DNA of 64,000 nt, taken from positions 1 to 64,000 of the forward strand of contig JAADFL010000158.1 in assembly GCA_013152945.1 (NCBI GenBank), given 5' to 3'. This DNA is from Deltaproteobacteria bacterium (GTDB taxonomy: Bacteria > Myxococcota_A > JAADFL01). Of this stretch, positions 52,515 through 61,170 are shown in pieces (within the stretch, counting starts at the first letter, position 1; every line of letters starts with the position of its first letter). Below the pieces are notes generated by a model, which was not told the DNA's origin, ran no database searches, and worked only from the letters and a program-made list of their open reading frames with translations. The position numbers and the translations under genes were made by a program.

Positions 52515-52687
52515 CCGTTCAAAATTACATTTGGATATATTCCTAAACTCTTTGACGACGACAACCAAGTGAGATTCCCCGGGGGATAGAAATAACGAAC
52601 ACTTGAGAACTGACAAGAAACGATTACACCGGGTCCGGTTTTCCAAATGTCAATACATGGGAAACACAATCACCCGGGATTATTTCT

Positions 52688-53083
52688 CTAATCCATGAGC
52701 TGAATGTCTACAAAAGGCTGGAGATCTCCATCTATATCCTCGAATTCCAGGACGTGTTTCTTGCACCCCTTTCTCATGCATACCTGTATGTACCCGCCAC
52801 TGGCCAACTTCATCTTGGCCATGGGAGCTCCGCACAGGTCGCATTTCCTGGTGCTCTCCAGACTCTTACCGCAGGACCTGCAGTATAAATTGACGAGAGA
52901 TCCTTGTGGTATGGGAAATTCCGATTCCAAATTGTAGCTTCCGTACAAGGTCGAAAGCCTAATGAAACCCTTCCGGCCGTCGACTTCCATTTTCAAAAGT
53001 ATGCTGGGAAAATCGTCTATCAGGTGCGAAGGGTCATTGAAGCTGGTATCACAATGCGGACATCCGACATGAAGACGTAACAT
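52688..53083 (-). CDS. Zinc-ribbon protein
   Basis: A 131-residue protein with several Cys pairs: CPHC near the start, CRSC and CDLC in the middle, and CMRKGC near the end, suggesting two zinc ribbons. A beta-rich segment (DVDGRKGFIRLSTLYGSYN) lies between. Start was taken at MLRLHVGCPHC because GGGAG lies about 10 nt upstream; an ATG at 53116 is the alternative. No family is recognised. It is divergent from the glycan-type gene cluster and 173 nt from the radical SAM gene's end. Confidence 0.65.
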   Translation of the reverse strand: MLRLHVGCPHCDTSFNDPSHLIDDFPSILLKMEVDGRKGFIRLSTLYGSYNLESEFPIPQGSLVNLYCRSCGKSLESTRKCDLCGAPMAKMKLASGGYIQVCMRKGCKKHVLEFEDIDGDLQPFVDIQLMD

Positions 53084-53189
53084 GTTAAATTGTTCTCCCT
53101 GTTTTCCAAGTTCCATGGTTAAAGAAAATTATCACTGAATTTCGAAACAGGCAAGTGAGGAATTCAAGAATCGCAGCAATCAAAGAATG

Positions 53190-53217
53190 CAAACAGGGTG
53201 ACAGAAAGACCTGTTTG
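53190..53217 (+). promoter_or_regulatory. 8-bp inverted repeat just upstream of the GT2 gene
   Basis: CAAACAGG and CCTGTTTG are separated by 12 nt; the 3' arm ends 17 nt before the ATG. No Shine-Dalgarno lies between. It may be an operator or an mRNA hairpin affecting translation. Confidence 0.4.
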
Positions 53218-53234
53218 TCGTATTGTAATGCTCC

Positions 53235-54224
53235 ATGAAGAGGATAGATATCATAGTGCCGGCCTACAATGAGGCAGAGGGCCTGGATGATTTTTACAAA
53301 GCCTTGTGTATGACTATAGACAACCTGGCCTATGATTTCAGGATCCTGTTCGTGGATGACGGAAGTACAGACTCTACCCTGGAAAAGTGCAAGGCAATCG
53401 AGGCAGCAGACAAAAGGGTGGGGCACATCAGGCTGTCCCGGAATTTCGGTCACCAGGCCGCGCTTACTGCAGGCCTGGACAAGGCGGGTGGAGATGCGGT
53501 CATCACCATGGATGCGGACCTGGAACACCCACCTTCCACGATCCCAGCATTCCTCGATGCATGGGAAAAAGGGGCCATGGTGGTTACGGGGATAAGAAAA
53601 GGTCAACTGCATGTCCGGGCTTTCAAGCGAATATCTTCCAAGGGCTTCTATGCACTTTTCAACAGGCTTTCGAATGTACCCGGCACCATAGAGTCTGCAG
53701 ATTTCAGACTCCTGGATCGCCGTGTCGTCGAAGCAATAGGCAGAATGAGGGAGCAGAGCAGGTTCCTGCGTGGAATGTTCGCGTGGGCAGGGTTCAGGCA
53801 GGCAGTTGTCCAATATGAGCAGGGACAAAGGAGGGTAGGCACACCGGGTTATACTCCGGCAAAGAGCTTCAAGTTGGCACTTGAAGCTTTGCTTAGTTTC
53901 TCAAGGACTCCTTTGCGTATTTCGATATACCTGGGAATAACCGTATCCATGCTTGCCTTTTTATATGGGATCTACGCCATGGCCCAGTACTTCGTGTTCC
54001 AAAGAGCTCTGCCGGGCTGGACGTCACTTGCTGTGTTGATCTCCTTTCTTTCCGGAATCCAGCTTTTCACCATAGGTGTTCTCGGAGAGTACCTGGGGCA
54101 AGTATTGGAGGAAGTAAAGCAAAGGCCCCTTTACATTGTCGAAGAGGAAAGCCTGCCCGGGGAAGAAAAACAAACAGGAAATGCTGCCCATACCCGGGGA
54201 CGGATACGAGTTGAAGATCGATAG
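53235..54224 (+). CDS. Family-2 glycosyltransferase, polyprenyl-phosphate type
   Basis: A 329-residue glycosyltransferase of the GtrB/DPM1/ArnC type that moves a sugar onto a polyprenyl phosphate. DDGSTDSTLEKC and TMDADLEHPP (the DxD metal site) are present, as is GHQAALTAGLDKA. Two C-terminal membrane helices follow at about 230-300 (ISIYLGITVSMLAFLYGIYAM and LAVLISFLSGIQLFTIGVLGEYL), typical of GtrB. No Shine-Dalgarno is evident, so the gene may be leaderless or controlled by the hairpin upstream. Its end overlaps the methyltransferase gene by 44 nt. Confidence 0.93.
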   Translation: MKRIDIIVPAYNEAEGLDDFYKALCMTIDNLAYDFRILFVDDGSTDSTLEKCKAIEAADKRVGHIRLSRNFGHQAALTAGLDKAGGDAVITMDADLEHPPSTIPAFLDAWEKGAMVVTGIRKGQLHVRAFKRISSKGFYALFNRLSNVPGTIESADFRLLDRRVVEAIGRMREQSRFLRGMFAWAGFRQAVVQYEQGQRRVGTPGYTPAKSFKLALEALLSFSRTPLRISIYLGITVSMLAFLYGIYAMAQYFVFQRALPGWTSLAVLISFLSGIQLFTIGVLGEYLGQVLEEVKQRPLYIVEEESLPGEEKQTGNAAHTRGRIRVEDR

Positions 54225-54906
54225 AAAAGCCATGTATTTCGAACGCATGGCCGAAAGCCATGAATGGGATGACTTTGCAAATCCCAGGGAAACAACAAGG
54301 AGATTGCAAATAATATTCGATTTTTTCCTGAAAGATCTGGATTTGAAAGGATTGCTTCTGCTGGATGCCGGGAGCGGCGGCGGACATTTCTCGGCTCGTG
54401 CCCGAAAAGGCGGTGCTCATATCGTGGCCATGGACCTTGGCAAAAGCCTGCTTACAAAAGTGCGGGCCAAAACCGGGTGCAGAACGGTTCTCGGCGACTT
54501 GGCCGAGCCGCCCTTTTCCCCCGGTTGTTTCGACGTGGTCCTGTGTACCGAAGTAATCGAGCACACAAGGCATCCCGAGTCTGTACTGATTTCGCTTTCT
54601 TCCCTGGTTAAACCAGGCGGAAGACTCGTATTGACCTCTCCGGGCAAACCCTGGCAGCCGGTTGTCCGATTGGCTACCAGGTTGGGTTTCAGGAGACACG
54701 AAGGTTACGAAAATTTCTTATGGCCGGGTAGATGCGTTTCTGTACTGGAATCAACCGGTCTTATGGTAAAGGAGGTGCAAGGTTTCAACATCCTGCCTTT
54801 GTTCCACCCGTGGCTCGATCCATTGCATACATGGTGCGAGATGACTGCAGGAAAAAAAATCCCCTGGTTGTTCGTCAATTACGGGATTTTGGCGTACAGG
54901 CCTTGA
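54181..54906 (+). CDS. Class I SAM-dependent methyltransferase
   Basis: A 241-residue methyltransferase with the SAM motif LLLDAGSGGGHFSARA, then AMDLGKSLLTK (motif II) and DVVLCTEVIEHTRHPESVL (motif of Methyltransf_11). It would act in the cytoplasm on a small molecule or glycan. ATG with AGGAA upstream overlaps the GT2 gene; an internal ATG 51 nt on is less likely. It lies in one operon with the glycosyltransferase and the following membrane protein. The substrate is unknown. Confidence 0.88.
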   Translation: MLPIPGDGYELKIDRKAMYFERMAESHEWDDFANPRETTRRLQIIFDFFLKDLDLKGLLLLDAGSGGGHFSARARKGGAHIVAMDLGKSLLTKVRAKTGCRTVLGDLAEPPFSPGCFDVVLCTEVIEHTRHPESVLISLSSLVKPGGRLVLTSPGKPWQPVVRLATRLGFRRHEGYENFLWPGRCVSVLESTGLMVKEVQGFNILPLFHPWLDPLHTWCEMTAGKKIPWLFVNYGILAYRP

Positions 54907-54919
54907 TAAAGAGGAATTC

Positions 54920-56629
54920 ATGAACCGATCTAAAATGGATCGAAGTACTTATCTCTGGATAGTATTCGGATCCATCGTGATCATGCTGGGCAAGGGATTA
55001 TTTTTTCTTCATTCCAACCAGCATCAATACTTTTTGCTCGGCCTGCGGTTATCTGATCCGGGGTTCCTGCCAAAAGATTGGTTCACGTGGCATACGACTC
55101 ACTATCACCAGGCCTTTGGTTATCTTTTGTGGCTGTTGAACCTGGTCGGCCCGCTCAAGGTCACAACCTTGGCCGCACAATTTGGTTTAACTCTTCTCTT
55201 GTGCTTCGGCCTGGTTGTCTTGTCTCGAACCATTGCCGGCGCCGGATGGCGGCTGGTGTTCATGGCAAGCGTGCTCTGGATTGCAATTGCATCGATTTTC
55301 GACATGGACCTGGGATTTCTCAACTTTTTTTCAGGATACCTCCAGCCTTCCGAAGTAGCGGCGGCTTTTCTGGTTGCAGGCGTGGCCTTGTTCGCCACGG
55401 ACAGGATGCTGGCGGCCGGTATCCTGACCGGGCTGTCCGGGCTCTTCCATGGCAGTTTTTTGTTGTCCCTTTCTCCTGTCGTGGCCGTATTGGCGCTTGT
55501 AAGGGCCAAGGACCTTGGCCTGCGTAAAACAGTCTCGTTCCTCTTGCCGGTGGCTCTTCTATGGGGAATAAACGTTACATTCGTCCTGTGGGCAAGGGCC
55601 GGTATGTCAAGTGTGGACGACAGGTTCCTGAATATTCTTTTTCATTTTCGCTCACCCCATCACTATGATGTATCTTACTGGCCCCTGGCCCAGATCGCCG
55701 GTTATTTCCTTTTCGCCGTTTTGGGCGGCATCGCCTTATTGATGATTTATTTAAAGAACAGGCAACCCGGTTTGAAGGTTTTGCTGGCAGCCGGTGTCAC
55801 GTCGATCATCGTCACAACTCTTGGCATGTTGGCGGTGATGATTCACTTGAATAAGACGATAACTCTGGCCGTGCCCTGGAGGATAGGCCCCTTGGCCTTC
55901 CTTTTGGGCCTCATGGCTTTGATCCATGTATTCGACAAGCTTGGAAATTATACGAACAGGTCTTCCGTCGTAAAAACAATGGGAAAGGTTTTCGCCAGGA
56001 CCGGCATCCTGGCTGCAGGCGGTTTTTGGGCATGGAGGGCGCCGAAGGGATTGGAATCGCTATTGAGGTTCGGTTGGCTCGCTTTCGTTCCTGCCTGTAA
56101 TGCTCTCAAGACATGGATGGGAAAGAAGGGAATAACTTTCAAACCCGTTCTATCAGTAGAATTGGTTCTTGCCGTTTCTCTGGCCTCGGGAGCCGCCTAC
56201 AATGGACTAAAAAACAGGTCGAACATTTTCAAAGCCAACCAGCCAAAGGCTATAGAACTGGTGGAGCCCGTGAAAAACATGCTCCCAAAAGATGCTGTGT
56301 TGGTGGTTCCCCCTACAGCCGATTTCGTAGTCTTGAGGATCCTGGCGAGACGTGCCTTGGTGGTGGATTTCAAGTGTTTTCCGGTAGTACCTTCCCAAAT
56401 CAAGGAGTGGTACAAAAGACTCTCCGATGTGTGTGGGATTTCCGGAGCGGCTCCACCGTGGCGATTCCTGCTTGGTTATTTGAACATGGATACGAACCGG
56501 GCGGTCATGCTCAGGAGGCTCTATGGCGCCACACATGTAATCGTGTTCTCCCAAGGGCACAGGGGAGACTTGTCAGGCATGGAGGAAGTTGTCAAGACCA
56601 GGCATTTCCGGATCTATAAAATTCCATAA
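54920..56629 (+). CDS. Polytopic membrane protein, putative glycan-related
   Basis: A 569-residue integral membrane protein with about 11-12 hydrophobic helices in the first 420 residues and a soluble C-terminus that includes NMLPKDAVLVVPPTAD and HVIVFSQGHRGD. The His-rich loops (WFTWHTTHYHQAF, FHFRSPHHYD) are conserved-looking, reminiscent of GT-C-like glycosyltransferases, but no DxD or WWDYG motif is seen. It is 13 nt after the methyltransferase, with GAGGAA 4 nt before the ATG. Function is inferred only from context. Confidence 0.7.
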   Translation: MNRSKMDRSTYLWIVFGSIVIMLGKGLFFLHSNQHQYFLLGLRLSDPGFLPKDWFTWHTTHYHQAFGYLLWLLNLVGPLKVTTLAAQFGLTLLLCFGLVVLSRTIAGAGWRLVFMASVLWIAIASIFDMDLGFLNFFSGYLQPSEVAAAFLVAGVALFATDRMLAAGILTGLSGLFHGSFLLSLSPVVAVLALVRAKDLGLRKTVSFLLPVALLWGINVTFVLWARAGMSSVDDRFLNILFHFRSPHHYDVSYWPLAQIAGYFLFAVLGGIALLMIYLKNRQPGLKVLLAAGVTSIIVTTLGMLAVMIHLNKTITLAVPWRIGPLAFLLGLMALIHVFDKLGNYTNRSSVVKTMGKVFARTGILAAGGFWAWRAPKGLESLLRFGWLAFVPACNALKTWMGKKGITFKPVLSVELVLAVSLASGAAYNGLKNRSNIFKANQPKAIELVEPVKNMLPKDAVLVVPPTADFVVLRILARRALVVDFKCFPVVPSQIKEWYKRLSDVCGISGAAPPWRFLLGYLNMDTNRAVMLRRLYGATHVIVFSQGHRGDLSGMEEVVKTRHFRIYKIP

Positions 56630-56642
56630 CGAGAGAATAATA

Positions 56643-57692
56643 TTAATCTTTTGGTCCTGTTACCTTGATGTATTCGTTGCCGTCCGTTATCATGCCGTTC
56701 AATAGGGTTTCTTTTTTAATCTTGGAACCGGAAAGAATCACAGAGTCCATTATCGAGCAGTCCCGGCTAACCTGGCACCCGTTGCCCACAATTGCGCCCG
56801 GTCCCAGACGCGTTCCCTTGCCGATTTTACAGTTGGTTCCGATCATCACGGGTGGTTCGAAGGATGCGGTTTCCTCCAGGGTGACGTTCTTCCCGAGAAT
56901 GATCATTCCCGCTTCTTCTGTCTTGGGTTTGAACTCCGCATCGGCAAGTGGATCGAAATGATTCAATATTATCTTTCTCGACAAGACATCTAGGTTGGCC
57001 TGCAGCAGGCGTTCCGGAGTACCCAGGTCGCACCAGTAACCGTTCATCCTCCAAACATATACCGGTTCATTGTTGGCGATCATCTTTGGGTATGCGTATT
57101 CGTTGATACAACTATATATGTCCGGAGGTATGTACTCGAGCGCCCTGGGCTCGAGAACGTGCACTCCCGTGAAGACGGCTTTTTGAAGCAAGCCTTCGAA
57201 TACAGGAGGGCTTGATATTTTTCCTGCCAGTTGAATGAGCCTGAAATGTTCATCGTACTCGATGGCACCGAATTCATCAGCCTGTGGAGATTCCTTGACC
57301 ACCATGGTAGCAAGTGCGCGGTGTTCCCTGTGGGCGCGTATCGCTGCCGTCAAATCCGCATCGGAAATGATATCTGCATTCATTACGACGAACGTCGATG
57401 GTCCCAGCAAAGATTCGAGTTTTTTTATACCTCCACCGGTTCCGAGGAGCTCTCCCTCATGGGAATAGGTGATAGAAACTTCGTACCTGGAGCCATCTCC
57501 GAGATAGTCTTCGATATCATCGCCCAAATGAAAGAGGTTGATGAAAACCTTGTCTATTCCGTGACTCTTCATGAGTCTTAAATTGTACTCGATTACCGGT
57601 ACATTGACCACGGGCATAAGCGGCTTTGGTGTCTTTTCGGACAAGGGTCTAAGCCTGGTCCCCAGTCCTGCCGCCAGTAACATTCCTTTCAT
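56643..57692 (-). CDS. Sugar-phosphate nucleotidyltransferase with beta-helix tail
   Basis: A 349-residue NTP_transferase-fold enzyme that activates sugar-1-phosphates. GMLLAAGLGTRLRPLSEKTPKPLMPV is the signature (shown in part), followed by ADIISDADL and EGELLGTGGGI. The C-terminus has hexapeptide-like repeats of a left-handed beta-helix (IGTNCKIGKGTRLGPGAIVG). MurU, the muramate-alpha-1-phosphate uridylyltransferase, is similar but only about 225 residues and lacks the helix, so a GDP-mannose-type enzyme is another option. Its ATG overlaps the stop of the kinase gene (ATGA). Confidence 0.82.
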   Translation of the reverse strand: MKGMLLAAGLGTRLRPLSEKTPKPLMPVVNVPVIEYNLRLMKSHGIDKVFINLFHLGDDIEDYLGDGSRYEVSITYSHEGELLGTGGGIKKLESLLGPSTFVVMNADIISDADLTAAIRAHREHRALATMVVKESPQADEFGAIEYDEHFRLIQLAGKISSPPVFEGLLQKAVFTGVHVLEPRALEYIPPDIYSCINEYAYPKMIANNEPVYVWRMNGYWCDLGTPERLLQANLDVLSRKIILNHFDPLADAEFKPKTEEAGMIILGKNVTLEETASFEPPVMIGTNCKIGKGTRLGPGAIVGNGCQVSRDCSIMDSVILSGSKIKKETLLNGMITDGNEYIKVTGPKD

Positions 57693-58819
57693 CTGTCTTT
57701 TGCTCCCTCGGCCATGCCGCCAGCATCTTTCTTTGCGCCAGTGGCCCTGTTTTTTTCCAGGTCTCCCCATTTCAGGTCTTTGCCCAACTTTTCCTCAAGC
57801 AGGTAATGGAGATCATCGAATCCCTCAATAGAGTTGAGGGCCCAGTTCACATATGAAAGGCTGGTTGGAATGTGCTTTAAAAAAGACGGGTTATTTTTTA
57901 CCTTGTCGATAAAGACGAACCGGCCTGCGTCCTTGAGCTTTCTTTGGAGCGTCACCAGTGCGAACTGTTCAAAAAACACATCTTTGTCTAAAAGGTTTCC
58001 TTCTCTTGCAGACAGGTCGATATAGGTTCCAATCAGGTTTTCCAATTCCACGGCCGTTAATTCCACGTATGAATCACGCAACAAGGCTACCAGGTCGTAT
58101 GGCAGCGGGCCCAACAAGGCGTCCTGGAAATCCAGGATTCCGATAGAACCGCCGGGTTGTACCATCAGGTTGCGACTCTGGAAATCACGATGGACCAGAA
58201 CTTGGTCCATTCGGTAAATCTTTTGTACCAGTGATGCAAAGGATTCCTCCATGAGTCCGGATTCACCCGGCGTCAAAGGGATATTTCTTTTTTCCAGCAT
58301 CCATTCCCTGAAATGATTCAGCTCCCAGAGTAGAAGTTTCGGATTGAATTCCCGCTTGAAGGCAATACAATTTCGCCTTTGATCCATCCTGGTCGTTTTC
58401 TGGAAATCAACGAGAAGAGAAACCGCCTTTTTATAAATGGCGAGAGTGTCTACGCCACGGGTAATTGCCATGGACTCCAGCGTTACATCTCCAAAGTCTT
58501 CAAGGTATAGGAGTCCATTTTTACGGTCGGTTGCGTACAATCTGGGAACAGGCAGGCCCTGGTCTTCGAGGTACTGCCTTATTTCCAGAAAAGGAGGTTC
58601 TGCCGGGTCGGGTCCATCCGTAACCTCTTCCGCTGACATTCCCATGCCCGGTCCCAGTTCCATCACGATCATGGATGAAGGGTCATTATTGTCCCCGAGT
58701 AATGACAACCGGTAATAGGTTCTCGCGGATGCATCTTTCGGCAGCCTGACTATCTCCACCCTTTGTTGCATTTTACCGGTTATACGGGCGGCCTCTGCTT
58801 TCACTACTTCGATATCCAT
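57689..58819 (-). CDS. AmgK-like aminoglycoside-phosphotransferase-fold sugar kinase
   Basis: A 376-residue APH-fold kinase. HRDFQSRN at 210-217 is the catalytic loop (Asp212) and ILDFQDA at 228-234 the metal-binding DFG equivalent; the middle has LYLEDFGDV. In pseudomonads, AmgK (anomeric kinase for MurNAc and GlcNAc) is next to murU, as here. The similarity of the two neighbouring genes supports an AmgK/MurU-like pair for recycling peptidoglycan sugars. The alternative is a kinase in glycan synthesis. 60 nt separate it from the MidA-like gene upstream. Confidence 0.82.
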   Translation of the reverse strand: MDIEVVKAEAARITGKMQQRVEIVRLPKDASARTYYRLSLLGDNNDPSSMIVMELGPGMGMSAEEVTDGPDPAEPPFLEIRQYLEDQGLPVPRLYATDRKNGLLYLEDFGDVTLESMAITRGVDTLAIYKKAVSLLVDFQKTTRMDQRRNCIAFKREFNPKLLLWELNHFREWMLEKRNIPLTPGESGLMEESFASLVQKIYRMDQVLVHRDFQSRNLMVQPGGSIGILDFQDALLGPLPYDLVALLRDSYVELTAVELENLIGTYIDLSAREGNLLDKDVFFEQFALVTLQRKLKDAGRFVFIDKVKNNPSFLKHIPTSLSYVNWALNSIEGFDDLHYLLEEKLGKDLKWGDLEKNRATGAKKDAGGMAEGAKDR

Positions 58820-58879
58820 TCGGCCTCCCGGGATAGGTAGGTTAGCATGCAGGGCAATGCAGGGTCAAACCATGCCCGT

Positions 58880-59980
58880 TTAGAGCTTGCTCTGAGTCGG
58901 AAAACCACTTTGCATGCCCTTGTCCGCGATAAAAACCTTGAAGTATGCACCAAGGCCCCGAGGAAAGACCAAGGACATGAGAGACATCTTTGCCCGGATC
59001 GAATCCCGGTCTGATTTCAAGGCCAAGCCTGCAGCCATTTCAACCGCGCCCAAGACCATTGCCGCCTTGGTAAGAGATAGGCAGGCCACCGGGTGCCAAC
59101 CCGCCAGGACAGCCTCATTTTTCAATGCAGTGAAATCCACACTGGCTGTGATATCTCTCGAACCGGGATTTTCAAGCGGGTCTGCCAAACGGTGTTTCTC
59201 ATATGCCCGCACCGTTCCATTCAAGCGATTGGGGCCATACAACAATTCAGCTTCATCCCCATAGTCTATGAGCATCAGCACACCTTGGCCGGTAACTCGC
59301 GAAAGCTCACCCATGACATCTTTCAATCCGGGCCGGCTTTCGAACATGCAGTTGTCAGGCAGGTACGAAAAGGCTTGTCCTATGGTCATGTTTTTATTTT
59401 CGTCTGCCTCGCATTCCACCATCTCCAACCTGCCGTCGTCCCTGGCTGCGACAAAGATCTCCATCAATTTGCCGCCCTTCCTGACGAATCGTTTAACCGG
59501 TAATGCATCGATGAACTCGTTGCCGAAAATAAACGAGGGTTTTGTAGAATTTTTCATATCACAAAGCTCTAACCAAGATATCCTGGATTCGAATTTATGG
59601 AGAACTTTTTTTTGGCTCTCGAGCATGGAGCGGCCCTTTTCTATTGATAGCACTTCCAGATTTTCGAACAGGTTGGGATCATTCTTGAGGATTATGTCGA
59701 GAATACCGGCCAGGACCTTGCCCGAGCCGGGTCCGAGTTCAATGATTCTAATACCTCGCTCCGGCCTGAACAACTTCATTATCTGGTTCGCGAGAAGTTG
59801 CGACAGTCCCGGGCCAATATCCGCAGCCGTAAAGAAATCTCCCCTTGTTCCAGGCGGCCGGTTGTTTTGGTAATAACCATGCTCCCTGGAAAAAAGCGCC
59901 TTTTCCATGAACACGTCAAAAGGCACGGGACCTGTTTCAGCTATTTCGCAAACGATTGGATTATGTAAAGCCGCGTCCAA
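58880..59980 (-). CDS. MidA/NDUFAF7-type methyltransferase
   Basis: A 366-residue SAM-dependent methyltransferase of the MidA family (DUF185), whose mitochondrial member NDUFAF7 methylates an arginine of complex I. EHGYYQNNRPPGTRGDFFTA, IIELGPGSGKVLAGIL and NEFIDALPVKRF are its blocks. I place the start at a TTG with GGAGG 4 nt upstream; the next ATG upstream (60088) would overlap the SGNH gene by over 90 nt. It lies 16 nt after the SGNH stop. The target here is unknown. Confidence 0.88.
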   Translation of the reverse strand: MDAALHNPIVCEIAETGPVPFDVFMEKALFSREHGYYQNNRPPGTRGDFFTAADIGPGLSQLLANQIMKLFRPERGIRIIELGPGSGKVLAGILDIILKNDPNLFENLEVLSIEKGRSMLESQKKVLHKFESRISWLELCDMKNSTKPSFIFGNEFIDALPVKRFVRKGGKLMEIFVAARDDGRLEMVECEADENKNMTIGQAFSYLPDNCMFESRPGLKDVMGELSRVTGQGVLMLIDYGDEAELLYGPNRLNGTVRAYEKHRLADPLENPGSRDITASVDFTALKNEAVLAGWHPVACLSLTKAAMVLGAVEMAAGLALKSDRDSIRAKMSLMSLVFPRGLGAYFKVFIADKGMQSGFPTQSKL

Positions 59981-59996
59981 AGAACCTCCACGGTTT

Positions 59997-61127
59997 TCAA
60001 CGGGTATGCTCGGATTGCAAATCTTTGGACTTCTCAATGAAAGGCCCGAGGAAACCGTACAAGCGTTTTGCAACAACACCGCATCCATGCTCGTTCAAAT
60101 GTGTATTTCGTTTGAGGTACAACACTTCGCCCCTTTCGATCCTCTGCCTGAATTCATCAGAGAAATCGACAAACGGAACCTGCAGTTCTTTAAATAAAAC
60201 AGCCAATCTTTTTTGCACCAGGGTCAAATCGATACCATCCCTTTTAGTACCCGGAAATCGTTTAAAAAATCGAATCAATAAACTGTGATCTACTTGGATC
60301 TCGGCCGGAATGATACATGTCAAGAAACGGATTCCCTTGGCTTCGAGCAACCCGGCCATGCGCCTGAATGAACGGGCGGTCTTTTGCCAGGCCTTTTTCA
60401 AGTACCTCGGTTGATCCTTCTTAAAAGATTCCAGGATGGTTTTTTGAATATCCAGAAAAGTCTCTATCGAAAAACCATCTTTCAAGCCATGGTTTTTTTC
60501 CAACGAGAGCCGGTACCTGTATAGATATTCAGCGAGTCTTACCAGGTGCATTTTCCTTGCCGCTGAAAGAAACCTGCTCTTTTGTGAATTGGCGGAAACG
60601 AGGTGGCCGTTGAATACGCCAAGTTCCCGCCCACTGTCATAGATATCATTCCCGGCATAGAAACACAGCAATACCATGTCAGGAGAAAGATTCAGCCCTG
60701 TTTTTTCAAGGAGAGCCAATTCCTGACTGGTGCCGAACCCGGGCACTCCGGCCGGAATCACCTCGAACTTCCAGGGATTCTTTGACCACGGCGAGGAATT
60801 TTGATTCAGCGACGATTCCAACAATGAAGGAAAATTGTCTTTGACATCAACAGCGCCGAAGACGAATGAATCGCCAAGCACCAATATCCTGTAGGTGCCT
60901 TGGGGCTTTTTCCGCATCCTGGGCCTGTCCCTGAATCCAAAGGAGTTGATACTAATCGCGCCTGATTTGAAACCCGGCTTCAACAATGCTCCACATTTTG
61001 AATCCGGGACAAACAGTCCGCCCTGACCTGCGAGCCTTTCATAAACCCTTACTCCCGCCTCCAGCAGGGCTATCGTTACAACTACCAAGACGAAAGTCAG
61101 AGCCGTTTTTTTGATTACAAGCTTCAT
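59997..61127 (-). CDS. SGNH/GDSL-hydrolase-like membrane-anchored protein
   Basis: A 376-residue protein with an N-terminal membrane helix (ALTFVLVVVTIALLEAGVRVY). The SGNH blocks are present: GDSFVFGAVD (nucleophile Ser), SQELALLE after a Gly, FYAGNDIYD (block III Asn) and, where DxxH is expected, NTHLNEHG, so the acid residue Asp is replaced by Asn. This may reduce hydrolytic activity or indicate acyl transfer to a glycan. An ATG at 61142 is possible. It precedes the MidA-like gene and lies 29 nt after the response regulator. Confidence 0.8.
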   Translation of the reverse strand: MKLVIKKTALTFVLVVVTIALLEAGVRVYERLAGQGGLFVPDSKCGALLKPGFKSGAISINSFGFRDRPRMRKKPQGTYRILVLGDSFVFGAVDVKDNFPSLLESSLNQNSSPWSKNPWKFEVIPAGVPGFGTSQELALLEKTGLNLSPDMVLLCFYAGNDIYDSGRELGVFNGHLVSANSQKSRFLSAARKMHLVRLAEYLYRYRLSLEKNHGLKDGFSIETFLDIQKTILESFKKDQPRYLKKAWQKTARSFRRMAGLLEAKGIRFLTCIIPAEIQVDHSLLIRFFKRFPGTKRDGIDLTLVQKRLAVLFKELQVPFVDFSDEFRQRIERGEVLYLKRNTHLNEHGCGVVAKRLYGFLGPFIEKSKDLQSEHTR

Positions 61128-61170
61128 ACAAAACCACATCATGTCAAAACAGGAATCGAGCTTGAACAGC

